IMG/VR virus record: IMGVR_UViG_3300042923_001074
Location: 1-29,753 of that record
Source: a virus
Reading direction: 5' to 3' (one strand)
Length of the DNA: 29,753 nt
Shown here: piece after piece, positions 7,760 through 14,889 of the stretch
How the letters are laid out: each line of letters starts with the position of its first letter
Numbering within the stretch: position 1 is the first letter of the stretch
Notes under the pieces: generated by a model
Told to the model about the DNA's origin: nothing
Database searches by the model: none
The model's input: only the letters and a program-made list of their open reading frames with translations
Program-made: the position numbers and the translations under genes

Positions 7760-8921
7760 AAATGAAATTATTTTTTGTGGATTAGGTGGAGGAGGTAGTA
7801 GATTAGTTGATACTATAAGAACTATTGACCCAAGGTTTGCAGGATATTATATAAATACAAGTATGACCGATATTGAATCATTAGCAAACTACAGAAAAGA
7901 CACAAAAAACTATTTTTGTATTAGTACAAATAATGGGGTAGGAAGAAATAGAGTTTTAGGAAAATCATTTGCTAAAGAAAGTGGATATAGCATGATAGAT
8001 ATTATAGAAAGATTTAATCAAGATACAATCTATTTCACTGCAAGCTTAGGAGGAGGTAGTGGTTCAGCCATACTATCTGAATTATTACAAGCATTAGAAA
8101 AAATGAAAGCTGATCCAGAACGTGAATTTACTAAAACTATAAATGTAATCGCAATATTACCTGATATAAAATCTCCAACTATAATATTAAAAAATGCTTT
8201 AGATACATGGAATGAAATAGTTAAGTATAAATGTATAGATAGTATAATATTTGTAAATAATAATTGTAAATTAGAGGAAACTTTTAATTCTAGTGATGAA
8301 AAAGAATTAAGAATCAATGAAATATTTGCAGAAACTTTCTCTTCAATTTTTGACATTCCTTTCATAAATGGTATTAATTTTGATAACGGAAATCTATCTA
8401 ATATTTTAAGAAACAAAGGGTGTTTATATTTTTATGACCTACCAGATGATTGTACAAGTATTGAAGTGGCAATGAGTAAAGCTGAGAAAAATAGTATACT
8501 AGGAAAAATGTATAGAGATAATTCAAATACTGTCATAGATCTAGATGAAAATGAACAAGAAATAAATAAACGTATAAAATGTGGCTATTTAGGAATATCA
8601 TTTTTTAATGATGACTATAATATGAATTATATAACCAACAAGTATAAACCTTTAAATGAGCCTTATATTGGCAAAAACTCAGAAAAAAACATAGTTTTAG
8701 TTAGTGGTTGTTTACCTCCATATAATGATATTAAAGTATTAGAATTGGAATTAAATGCAAGAGAAAAAGATAATAATAATGATGGCAGTCTAGACTTTAG
8801 TAAATTTGCAGTAAAAAACAATAATGTTGATTCAAATATCGCTAATGAAGTTGTAAAAACTGTTGTAGAAAATGAAAAAAAGAAAAAAGTTGTTAAAAAA
8901 CTTAGAAGAGATTTATTTTAA
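7752..8921 (+). CDS. tubZ: TubZ tubulin/FtsZ-like partition GTPase
   Basis: 389 residues from the ATG at 7752, which has GAGGAGG nine bases upstream; an in-frame ATG at 7728 overlaps that site and is rejected. The nucleotide-binding N-terminus GLGGGGSR (residues 10-17) and the tubulin signature loop GGGSGS (100-105, tubulin form GGGTGS) are present. The C-terminal end is basic (KKKKVVKKLRRDLF), as expected for the tail that contacts TubR-DNA. TubZ forms GTP-dependent treadmilling filaments that drag plasmid DNA to the cell ends. The start overlaps tubR by eight bases, giving translational coupling. Confidence 0.92.
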   Translation: MNRNEIIFCGLGGGGSRLVDTIRTIDPRFAGYYINTSMTDIESLANYRKDTKNYFCISTNNGVGRNRVLGKSFAKESGYSMIDIIERFNQDTIYFTASLGGGSGSAILSELLQALEKMKADPEREFTKTINVIAILPDIKSPTIILKNALDTWNEIVKYKCIDSIIFVNNNCKLEETFNSSDEKELRINEIFAETFSSIFDIPFINGINFDNGNLSNILRNKGCLYFYDLPDDCTSIEVAMSKAEKNSILGKMYRDNSNTVIDLDENEQEINKRIKCGYLGISFFNDDYNMNYITNKYKPLNEPYIGKNSEKNIVLVSGCLPPYNDIKVLELELNAREKDNNNDGSLDFSKFAVKNNNVDSNIANEVVKTVVENEKKKKVVKKLRRDLF

Positions 8922-8926
8922 ATTTG

Positions 8927-8963
8927 TAGGAGATATTAATCTCCTATTTTTAATATAGGAGGA
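8927..8963 (+). terminator. Terminator / SD-sequestering switch between tubZ and tubY
   Basis: TAGGAGAT (8927-8934) pairs with ATCTCCTA (8939-8946) across a four-base loop and is followed by TTTTT, a terminator. The same CTCCTA can instead pair with TAGGAG of the tubY ribosome-binding site (about 8956-8961). Either structure would lower tubY expression relative to tubZ. Confidence 0.7.
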
Positions 8964-8969
8964 TGTTAA

Positions 8970-9737
8970 ATGGATGATAAAATGATTGATGTGCATTATG
9001 AAGATATTAATAAAAAATATTATACTATAGATGAAGTAGCTAATATTCTAAAGATAGAGCAATCTTCTATATTTTTTTATTTTGAAAAACTTAATGATTT
9101 TCTCAATATTAAATCTGTAGGTATATATCAGCTATTTGATGATACTGATGTTAAAAATTTAAAAAGAATCAGAGATTTAGAAATAAATCAAAATATGAGC
9201 ATAAAAGAAATAAAAAAATATTTATCACAAAATAAACAAGAAATTCTATTAGAAAAAGAATCTAATACACAAGTTGATAAATCTGTATTAAATATATTCC
9301 AACAGTTTGCAAATGCTCTTATGGAACAAAACAGAAAAATAGATGAAGTAAATAAAACTAATGTAAAATTAATTGATATAATTGATAATTTATCTATAAA
9401 TCAAGAAAAATTACAACTGGAACTTCGAGAACAGAAAGAATTAAATCAAAGACAATTAGATGAATATAACAAAAACAATAAAGAATTAAATGAACAGTTG
9501 GATTCAACAAAAAATGAAATAGCAACAGATATTGAGTCAAAATTAAATCAATATCAAAAACAAATGAATAATAATTTTAATGGGATGAGCAGTAAGATTA
9601 TTAATGAGAACAAAAAGGAACTTGAAGAACTGAAAAAAGATATTAAATATATAAGTCATGAAGAAATAAAAAAGATTTCTGAAGAAAAAAAACAACATCA
9701 AGGATTTTTTGAGAGAATGTTTAGTAAAAAGAAATAA
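8970..9737 (+). CDS. tubY: TubY-like MerR/coiled-coil partition co-factor
   Basis: 255 residues with TATAGGAGG before the ATG. The N-terminal 80 residues carry a MerR-like helix-turn-helix (YYTIDEVANILKIEQSSIFFYFEKL, then LKRIRDLEINQNMSIKEIKKYL). Residues about 100-240 form a long coiled coil rich in Q, E, K and N. The protein ends HQGFFERMFSKKK, a short amphipathic basic segment. This layout and its position directly after tubZ match TubY of C. botulinum phage c-st, a third component reported to modulate TubZ filaments. Similar MerR plus coiled-coil proteins occur in other mobile elements, so function is by context. Confidence 0.8.
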   Translation: MDDKMIDVHYEDINKKYYTIDEVANILKIEQSSIFFYFEKLNDFLNIKSVGIYQLFDDTDVKNLKRIRDLEINQNMSIKEIKKYLSQNKQEILLEKESNTQVDKSVLNIFQQFANALMEQNRKIDEVNKTNVKLIDIIDNLSINQEKLQLELREQKELNQRQLDEYNKNNKELNEQLDSTKNEIATDIESKLNQYQKQMNNNFNGMSSKIINENKKELEELKKDIKYISHEEIKKISEEKKQHQGFFERMFSKKK

Positions 9738-9794
9738 AAATTACTAAAGAATCAACATAATGATAATATTGTCGTAATTGGAATTAATTTTTAA

Positions 9795-9890
9795 CACGCT
9801 GAGAGGTCGTAGGAGACGTTATATGAATTTTAAGGTAGGATTTATCGTCTTGAACTAAAGTGTCTGTTTAAGGACTAGAATGGCAATAGA
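9795..9890 (+). other. Possible structured leader of the 9919 gene
   Basis: Locally GC-richer leader with AGACG (9813-9817) able to pair with CGTCT (9847-9851). The stretch TTATCGTCTT, four bases, TAAA, four bases, CTGT recurs at 14947 in the leader of the CoiA-like gene. It may be a shared RNA or protein-binding element. Confidence 0.35.
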
Positions 9891-9918
9891 ATCTAATTTA
9901 GATAAAAGGAGAATAAAT

Positions 9919-10251
9919 ATGGATAGATATAATGTAGAACCTATAGAACAAAAAATATTTAAAATAATAATATTAAAAGTAAAAAGCAACTTTAATAATG
10001 AACACTTGAGTTTTAATATTGATAATTTAGCAGAACAATTACAAATAGAATCAAACATGTTAAATGATTATATGCCTATATTATGTAAAAATTTATTAAG
10101 AAGAAATATTGTAATAAATCATGATAATGGTAGTTGGGAAAAGATTGGTATATTAATTTCTATTAAATATAGGGATAATACAGATTTAACATTAGAACTA
10201 AATCCTGAAATAAAGTCTTATCTACAATATTTAACCGACAATAATGTATAA
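9919..10251 (+). CDS. Lone Rep_3-type winged-helix protein, 110 aa
   Basis: Start at the ATG at 9919, eight bases after AAAGGAG; the upstream ATG at 9880 has no such site. The protein is a single winged-helix domain: residues about 29-95 follow the same pattern as the first winged helix of the Rep protein encoded 280 bases downstream (a helix-forming IDNLAEQLQIESNMLNDYM, NLLRRNIVI, an acidic-glycine turn, IGILISIKYRDN, then LTLELNPEIKSYL). Full Rep_3 initiators have two such domains. Its last codons lie within the first iteron, so it may bind the iterons or pair with Rep as a copy-number regulator. That role is inferred. Confidence 0.6.
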   Translation: MDRYNVEPIEQKIFKIIILKVKSNFNNEHLSFNIDNLAEQLQIESNMLNDYMPILCKNLLRRNIVINHDNGSWEKIGILISIKYRDNTDLTLELNPEIKSYLQYLTDNNV

Positions 10252-10511
10252 TTCTAATATTATTAATTATAGTTATTATATATAGTAATAATAGTAGAGT
10301 AGAGCTAAACCATTGATACAACTATTATACAGAGTTTGAATTATACATTATTGTCGGTTATATATACATAGATGTCGGTATTTTTAATATATATACTATA
10401 CATAACTGTCGGTTTAGTACCGACAAGAGTGTATGTTTGATAACCGACAATAATGTATAATTAAGAATTTATAACAGTCATTAGTGTACATTTAGCCGAC
10501 ATTAATGTATA
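10232..10511. repeat. Iteron array, replication origin
   Basis: Eight copies of an approximately 18-19 bp repeat with consensus TAACCGACAATAATGTATA. Forward copies: 10232-10250, 10418-10435, 10441-10459, 10473-10490 (diverged) and 10493-10511. Reverse copies: 10342-10360, 10363-10380 and 10397-10415. The copies at 10397 and 10418 are head to head and almost contiguous. A forward copy closes the upstream gene. Iterons directly upstream of a Rep_3 gene are the normal binding sites of the initiator, so this is the probable origin and the autoregulatory site of rep. The spacers are almost pure AT. Confidence 0.9.
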
Positions 10512-10533
10512 GTAATAATTGAGGTGATTATTT

Positions 10534-11583
10534 ATGCAAGATACAAAGATTATAGCCAGTAGATCTGAAAATATAATAGAAGCTAGATATTCATTATCAA
10601 CAAAGCAGAATAATGTATTAGATATGTTATTTAGTGAACTAAATGAGGATGAAAATCTAGAGTATGTTTTAAATATTGAAAAATATTCTAAGTTTATAAT
10701 GACTGATACATCTAATATATATAGAGATTTAAAAACAGCAGTAAATTCTTTTAAAGGAAAAGGAATTCATATTACAGACAAAGATACACAAGAAGAAATA
10801 TATTTCCCTTGGTTTAGTAAAATACATTACAAACCAAAACAAGGAAAAATACTAATTAAAATAGATTCTGATTTAAAAAAGATATTGTATGAAGTTAAGA
10901 AAAAGATATATTATGATATTAAGCATACTTTGAATATGAAATCTAATTATAGCCAAAGATTTTATTATTATCTAAAAAGTTACGAGGATACAGGATGGAG
11001 AATTGATAAGATTGAAACTTTATTAAAGAAAATGGAATGTCCTAAGTCATGTGAGAACTTTGCTAGGTTTAAAGAATCTGTTTTAGATAAAGCCTTTGAT
11101 GAAATAAATAATAATACTGATATATCTTTTACTTATGAAACAATTAAAGAGGGTAGAAAAATAGCTTATATAAAATCTTATATCAAATCAAAGAAAAAAC
11201 TAATTCAAAACAACTATACATTAATGTCGGTAGAATATATATTGGGAACTATTGGTGATTTAATAGATGGAGTATCTGACGCTAATAAAATACTAAAAGC
11301 TATGGAAAATGAAAATAGAAAAAATGATTTTGTTTTTTTTACTCAACAAGTTGAAAGAATTGTGAAATATCACAATAAAAATAAAAATATACCATTTATT
11401 GCGTTGCTTCTTAGTGCAATAAAAAAGCCTTGGGTTGAAAATAATAATACCGAACAATTATCTTTTAATAATTTTGAATCTAGGGATATATATAATAATC
11501 CTCAACAAATGAAATCACTTGAAGAAAAACTGCTTGGATGGGATAAAGATGATGAAGTAGCTATTGATGTTGAATCTAAATAA
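10534..11583 (+). CDS. rep: Rep_3 (RepB) family plasmid replication initiator
   Basis: 349 residues, with GAGGTGATT before the ATG. The N-terminal domain has the family pattern: ENIIEARYSLSTKQNNVLDML, IEKYSKFIMTDTSNIYRDLKTAVNSFKGKGIHI, then WFSKIHYKPKQGKILIKIDSDLKKIL. The second winged helix follows at about 130-215 (NYSQRFYYYLKSYEDTGWRIDKIETLLKK... FARFKESVLDKAFDEIN... IKSYIKSKKK). A further 120-residue C-terminal extension has no recognised motif. Such proteins bind iterons to open the origin and recruit host DnaA and helicase. The iteron array upstream agrees. An extra iteron lies within the coding sequence at 11215-11232. Confidence 0.92.
   Translation: MQDTKIIASRSENIIEARYSLSTKQNNVLDMLFSELNEDENLEYVLNIEKYSKFIMTDTSNIYRDLKTAVNSFKGKGIHITDKDTQEEIYFPWFSKIHYKPKQGKILIKIDSDLKKILYEVKKKIYYDIKHTLNMKSNYSQRFYYYLKSYEDTGWRIDKIETLLKKMECPKSCENFARFKESVLDKAFDEINNNTDISFTYETIKEGRKIAYIKSYIKSKKKLIQNNYTLMSVEYILGTIGDLIDGVSDANKILKAMENENRKNDFVFFTQQVERIVKYHNKNKNIPFIALLLSAIKKPWVENNNTEQLSFNNFESRDIYNNPQQMKSLEEKLLGWDKDDEVAIDVESK
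11215..11232 (-). repeat. Iteron inside the rep coding sequence
   Basis: TATACATTAATGTCGGTA, the reverse complement of the iteron ending the array at 10493-10511. It lies at the junction of the second winged helix and the C-terminal extension of Rep. Confidence 0.8.
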
Positions 11584-11728
11584 TCCTACATCAAATTCAT
11601 TTACTGAAACGAAAAATAACGCTTAAATTTAGCTTTGCACTAGTAAAAAGGTATTATGTGTCTCCTAACTACTAAAATTGAAATTTGAGCCTTTAAAACG
11701 CTTTTTAAGCCTATATAGAATTATATGT

Positions 11729-11758
11729 GAGTGTAGTATTAATTATTACACTCTTTTT
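11729..11758 (+). terminator. Rho-independent terminator downstream of rep
   Basis: GAGTGTA (11729-11735) and TACACTC (11747-11753) with an eleven-base loop, followed by TTTTT. It closes the replicon transcript. The 145 bases between the rep stop and this site contain no gene. Confidence 0.82.
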
Positions 11759-11784
11759 GTTATTTAAAATTAAATTTATAAATA

Positions 11785-11831
11785 TTTACTTTTAAGACCA
11801 ATATGATATAATATTATCGAACAAATATTCG
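11785..11831 (+). promoter_or_regulatory. Promoter with LexA-like SOS box
   Basis: TTTACT (11785-11790), 16 bases, TATAAT (11807-11812). Directly downstream, overlapping the expected start of transcription, is CGAACAAATATTCG (11818-11831), which matches 12 of 14 positions of the Bacillus LexA consensus CGAACATATGTTCG. This predicts DNA-damage-inducible expression of the following genes. Confidence 0.65.
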
Positions 11832-11849
11832 TATAAGGAGGTAGTGATA

Positions 11850-12113
11850 GTGAAAGTAGTTGCACAAGAGATACAAGTTATAGCACATTTTAATACTCAA
11901 GGAATAATAAAACCTTTAAGATTTAAATATACAGACCAAGATGGAAGTGAAAAAGTCATTAAGGTTGATAAAGTGATAGATACAACTACTGAGAAGCTAT
12001 GTGGAAACCTTGCATTAATATTTGATTGCCAAAGTGTTATAGACGGAGTAGAAAAAGTATATCAACTCAAGTACTTTGTGATGGAAATGAGATGGTTATT
12101 ATGGAAAATATAA
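11850..12113 (+). CDS. Hypothetical protein under SOS-like promoter, 87 aa
   Basis: Start GTG at 11850 lies seven bases after TAAGGAGGT; the GTG at 11844 is too close to that site. The small protein is mainly alternating beta (VVAQEIQVIAHFNTQG, PLRFKYTDQDGSEKVIKVDKVID, LIFDCQSVIDGVEKVYQLKYFV) and ends with a Trp-containing MRWLLWKI. I recall similar short clostridial proteins but cannot name the family. The LexA-like box at its promoter suggests a damage-response role. A strong promoter follows, so it appears to be monocistronic or weakly linked to the next gene. Confidence 0.65.
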   Translation: MKVVAQEIQVIAHFNTQGIIKPLRFKYTDQDGSEKVIKVDKVIDTTTEKLCGNLALIFDCQSVIDGVEKVYQLKYFVMEMRWLLWKI

Positions 12114-12143
12114 AAGGGAGATTGGGTAATTGTTAGCAAAGTG

Positions 12144-12162
12144 AATAAATTATATATAATTA
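12144..12162 (+). repeat. AT-rich junction motif copy 1
   Basis: AATAAATTATATATAATTA, identical to the copy at 22137. It ends one base before the -35 element at 12164. Confidence 0.65.
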
Positions 12163-12163
12163 A

Positions 12164-12192
12164 TTGACATTTAAATTAAAATGGTTTAATAT
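12164..12192 (+). promoter_or_regulatory. Consensus sigma-A promoter
   Basis: TTGACA (12164-12169), 17-base spacer, TAATAT (12187-12192), about 37 bases before the TTG start at 12230. The AT-rich motif just upstream could act as an UP element. Confidence 0.82.
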
Positions 12193-12229
12193 GGTATTAG
12201 AAAGTTTGGAAGAGAGGAGGTAAAAATAA

Positions 12230-13090
12230 TTGGCAGATAAATACACGAAAATACCAAATGAATTTATATGGGGAAATAATAAACTTGAATCAGATAAACT
12301 ATTTTTATTGACAATTTTATTTCAAGGGAGAACAATGAAAGATATATCATATTTTAATGTAAAATATCTATGTAAAAGATTAAGTACTACTACAAGTAAT
12401 ATAAACAGAACAAAATATATAATTAATACAATGAAATATTTTCAAGATAATAAGATATTTGCTTTTAGTGATAAACCTGATGCAAGTAATGATATAGACA
12501 TAGAACAAGAACTGAACAAAGATAAAACAGGAATATATTTTGCAGAGTTATATTATTCAATGGATGGTAAGTATACTATAATAAAAGATCAGGAAATCGA
12601 ACTAATATTAAATATATGTGAAAATAATAAATTAGATAAATATAAGATGTTTCATATGTACTTATATATTTTAAGTTGTATTAATAATAATGAAACTGAT
12701 GAAGAATTTAAATTAGCAAGACCTAGTTTAAATACAATATCAAATGTAGTTGATATAAGTGAAACTACTATATTAAAATACATAGAAGTTCTAAATAGTG
12801 AAAATATATTATATTATGACTGCATAGGCTATAAGATTGTTAATGGTAAATATAAAATGACTAATACATATTACTGTAGAATAGAAAATAAAGAATTATT
12901 AGATAAATTAATACAAAAGAAGAAACAAGAAGTAGGTATTAATGTATTGACTTCAAAAGACAAAAATAAAACTAATAAAAAAAGAAGCCTAAAACAGAAA
13001 ATAAATAAATTATATAAAAAAGAAAGCAAAACAGATAAAGATATAGAATTATTAAAACAATTAACTGATGAATATGAAAAAATGAAATAA
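12230..13090 (+). CDS. Winged-helix replication-type protein, 286 aa
   Basis: TTG start preceded by AGAGGAGGT. The protein begins ADKYTKIPNEFIW, the usual opening of Gram-positive plasmid and phage replication or regulatory proteins with an N-terminal helix-turn-helix (KLESDKLFLLTILFQ... FNVKYLCKRLS). A second helix-turn-helix lies around residues 163-190 (ARPSLNTISNVVDISETTILKYIEVLNSENIL). The C-terminal 50 residues are lysine-rich and helical. The layout resembles DnaD-like or RepA_N-like adaptors, but no single family is certain. It is driven by a consensus promoter and ends at a terminator, so it is its own unit. Confidence 0.6.
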   Translation: MADKYTKIPNEFIWGNNKLESDKLFLLTILFQGRTMKDISYFNVKYLCKRLSTTTSNINRTKYIINTMKYFQDNKIFAFSDKPDASNDIDIEQELNKDKTGIYFAELYYSMDGKYTIIKDQEIELILNICENNKLDKYKMFHMYLYILSCINNNETDEEFKLARPSLNTISNVVDISETTILKYIEVLNSENILYYDCIGYKIVNGKYKMTNTYYCRIENKELLDKLIQKKKQEVGINVLTSKDKNKTNKKRSLKQKINKLYKKESKTDKDIELLKQLTDEYEKMK

Positions 13091-13098
13091 CAAAACCA

Positions 13099-13168
13099 AA
13101 AAACAAGAAAAAGATTTGTTTGCGTAGCGAAGATTCTCTTTTGATATACATTAGTCTTTCTTGTTTTT
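13099..13168 (+). terminator. Long-stem terminator
   Basis: AAAAACAAGAAA (13099-13110) pairs with TTTCTTGTTTTT (13157-13168). The 46-base loop contains TTTGCG/CGAAGA structure. The U-rich 3' arm fits a Rho-independent terminator after the winged-helix gene. Between 13187 and 13265 GCTAAACAACTATA and GCTAAACGACTTAA form a short direct repeat. Confidence 0.6.
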
Positions 13169-13274
13169 ATAAGTCTTTATTGTTTAACTTCAGTCCATTA
13201 TAGGTTTTGGCTAAACAACTATAGAAGACGTTTTTGCTATATTGCTAAACGACTTAAAATTACATGAAGTTGGA

Positions 13275-13290
13275 TTAGTCAATTGACTAA
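13275..13290. promoter_or_regulatory. 16-bp perfect palindrome, possible operator
   Basis: TTAGTCAATTGACTAA is a perfect 16-bp palindrome about 85 bases before the endonuclease gene. TTGACT within it and again at 13299 are possible -35 elements. It looks like a dimeric repressor site. Confidence 0.5.
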
Positions 13291-13323
13291 AATGAACTTT
13301 TTGACTTAGTAATGCCAAGTGTA

Positions 13324-13342
13324 AATAAAATATAATAGTTTA
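13324..13342 (+). repeat. AT-rich junction motif copy 2
   Basis: AATAAAATATAATAGTTTA, a diverged copy ending 30 bases before the ATG at 13373. Confidence 0.5.
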
Positions 13343-13372
13343 AAATAATAAAATTTGAAAGGAAATGATTAA

Positions 13373-14131
13373 ATGAAGAAAAGGAATTTTGAAAGAGTTG
13401 GAGAAATTCATAAAAACAAATATGGAAATGAATTTATTATCATAAAATATAATCATGTCAATGATATTACAGTCGAATTTAATAATGGATATATAAAAGA
13501 GCATGTTCAGTATTCAAATATTAAAAAGGGAATAGTTACAAGTCCTTATGATAAGACAGTATGTAACATTGGATATGTTGGTGAAGGAAATGCTCCTGTA
13601 ACCATTAATAATAAAGCAAGTGAGCCCTACACATTTTGGAATAATATGATAAAGAGGTGTTACAGTAAAAGTATTAACAAATATAGACCAACATATGAAA
13701 GCAAAGTAGTCTGTGAAGAGTGGCTAAATTACAATACTTTTTATAAATGGTATGAGGATAATTATTATACTGTTAATAATGAAAAAATGATGTTAGATAA
13801 AGATATTTTACATAAAGGGAATAGAATATATAGTTCTGATAATTGTGTTTTTGCTCCACAGTATATAAATAGTTTATTTACTAAATGTGATAAATCAAGA
13901 GGGAAATATTTAATAGGTGTAAGTTTAATACATGGTAAATTTATAAGTCATATAAGTAAGAATGGAAAGAATAATAATTTAGGAGAATTTAAAACTGAAC
14001 AAGAAGCTTTTGAAAGATACAAAATTGAAAAGGAAAAATTTATCAAACAAAAGGCAAATGAATATAAGGATTATATTCCTGAAAAACTTTATAGAGCAAT
14101 GTATGAATATAAAGTTGAACCAACAGATTAA
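13373..14131 (+). CDS. Phage HNH/AP2-type endonuclease-like protein
   Basis: 252 residues with GAAAGGAAATG before the start. It matches a common phage family in which a conserved core W-NMIKRCYS... RPTYESKVVCEEWLNYNTFYKWY... MLDKDILHKGNRIYSSDNC is followed by FAPQYINSLF, the HNH-like part, and a C-terminal AP2-type DNA-binding repeat (IGVSLIHGKFISHISKNGKNNNLGEF then KTEQEAFERYKIEKEKFIKQKA). Such proteins are often freestanding homing endonucleases. It sits alone between a terminator and a new promoter, which fits an inserted gene. Whether its nuclease site is active cannot be judged by eye. Confidence 0.72.
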   Translation: MKKRNFERVGEIHKNKYGNEFIIIKYNHVNDITVEFNNGYIKEHVQYSNIKKGIVTSPYDKTVCNIGYVGEGNAPVTINNKASEPYTFWNNMIKRCYSKSINKYRPTYESKVVCEEWLNYNTFYKWYEDNYYTVNNEKMMLDKDILHKGNRIYSSDNCVFAPQYINSLFTKCDKSRGKYLIGVSLIHGKFISHISKNGKNNNLGEFKTEQEAFERYKIEKEKFIKQKANEYKDYIPEKLYRAMYEYKVEPTD

Positions 14132-14135
14132 ATGA

Positions 14136-14155
14136 AGATAAAATGTAAATAATTA
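14136..14155 (+). repeat. AT-rich junction motif copy 3
   Basis: AGATAAAATGTAAATAATTA, five bases after the endonuclease stop codon; closest to the copy at 24087. Between here and 14271 there is no gene: an AAAGGAGGG site at 14203 is followed only by ATG-AAA-TAG, and CTTAAAA/TTTTAAG (14232-14251) can form a small hairpin. Confidence 0.5.
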
Positions 14156-14270
14156 TATTAATACATAATACAAATAACTGATAAAATACCATTAGACAGT
14201 AAAGGAGGGATGTAATATTATGAAATAGCTACTTAAAACTGTGATTTTAAGCTGATTCAACTATATGAAA

Positions 14271-14288
14271 ACAAAATATATATAATTA
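14271..14288 (+). repeat. AT-rich junction motif copy 4
   Basis: ACAAAATATATATAATTA, two bases upstream of a -35 element, as at 12144. It differs by one base from the copy at 15007. Confidence 0.6.
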
Positions 14289-14290
14289 AT

Positions 14291-14319
14291 TTGACAATTA
14301 AAATAAATTATGGTAATAT
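14291..14319 (+). promoter_or_regulatory. Consensus sigma-A promoter
   Basis: TTGACA (14291-14296), 17 bases, TAATAT (14314-14319), the same hexamers and spacing as at 12164. It drives the 54-residue gene and probably the two coupled frames after it. Confidence 0.82.
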
Positions 14320-14343
14320 ATTATTTGTAAGGAGGTGAAAAAT

Positions 14344-14508
14344 ATGGTAATAGAGTTTAGTACAAGCATAAATGAATTATACAATAATAAATTATATAGA
14401 TTTAATCAATTAAAAATTGGATATTTTGAACAAAATCTATCTGAAATAGAAGAAATTGAGTTAAATCAGCTAGAGAAATGGCTAAAAATACATAATAAGT
14501 TAATGTAA
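14344..14508 (+). CDS. Hypothetical protein, 54 aa
   Basis: A short frame with AAGGAGGTG about eight bases before the ATG and a consensus promoter just upstream. Product starts MVIEFSTSINELYNNKLYRF and ends EKWLKIHNKLM; residues 30-50 form an acidic amphipathic helix (NLSEIEEIELNQLEKWLK). It resembles the small Spo0E-like helical hairpin proteins in size and composition, but the SxxxD motif of that family is absent, so this stays a hypothetical protein. Confidence 0.65.
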   Translation: MVIEFSTSINELYNNKLYRFNQLKIGYFEQNLSEIEEIELNQLEKWLKIHNKLM

Positions 14509-14526
14509 ATAAAATATATATAATTA
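14508..14526 (+). repeat. AT-rich junction motif copy 5
   Basis: AATAAAATATATATAATTA. It begins at the last base of the stop codon of the 54-residue gene and ends six bases before the next ribosome-binding site. Confidence 0.65.
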
Positions 14527-14543
14527 GAAAGAAGGAGATTATA

Positions 14544-14594
14544 ATGAGTAAAAAGCTAACTAAAGCAAATGAAGAAAGGGTAGGTATAGAATAA
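14544..14594 (+). CDS. 16-codon leader frame coupled to 14594 gene
   Basis: AGAAGGAGA precedes ATG at 14544; the frame encodes MSKKLTKANEERVGIE and its stop TAA shares a base with the ATG of the next gene (TAATG). The downstream gene has only a weak site of its own, so this frame probably delivers ribosomes to it. It could be a true microprotein or only a coupling device. Confidence 0.5.
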   Translation: MSKKLTKANEERVGIE

Positions 14595-14836
14595 TGAGTG
14601 ATAAGGGTAGAGAATTTAACGGAGATAGAAAAGAATTTCATTTGTATTTCGCACAAGAAGCTGAATTAGGTAGGTGCTATAGAGTTCATGAAACACATTG
14701 TGGATCAGATAATCATAAAGATTACATATATGAAAATGATGAAGAAATGGCAGAGAGATATAGAAGATTTGAAGAAATCGAATGGGAAGAAAAGATGAAG
14801 AAGAAATATGGACAGGCTGATAAGAATAACAAGTAA
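14594..14836 (+). CDS. Hypothetical charged protein, 80 aa
   Basis: Not recognised. It starts in the TAATG overlap with the 16-codon frame. The product is very hydrophilic: an N-terminal basic part (MSDKGREFNGDRKEFH), a central segment with two cysteines (LGRCYRVHETHCGSDNHKD) and a strongly acidic/basic helical C-terminus (EEMAERYRRFEEIEWEEKMKKKYG). A Cys/His cluster (C28, H32, H35, C36) might bind a metal. No membrane segment. Confidence 0.6.
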   Translation: MSDKGREFNGDRKEFHLYFAQEAELGRCYRVHETHCGSDNHKDYIYENDEEMAERYRRFEEIEWEEKMKKKYGQADKNNK

Positions 14837-14852
14837 TACATATTAGGTATTG

Positions 14853-14870
14853 AATAAATTATATACAATA
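14853..14870 (+). repeat. AT-rich junction motif copy 6
   Basis: AATAAATTATATACAATA, 16 bases after the stop of the 80-residue gene. Confidence 0.5.
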
Positions 14871-14889
14871 CATATTCACTGTTTTATAA

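Noticed and set aside
13300-13336. TTGACT...TATAAT as a promoter for the endonuclease gene
   Set aside because: The spacer is 25 bases, too long for a sigma-A promoter.
14203-14233. Strong AAAGGAGGG site followed by ATG
   Set aside because: The first ATG is followed at once by TAA and the next by AAA-TAG, so no product; perhaps a decayed gene start.
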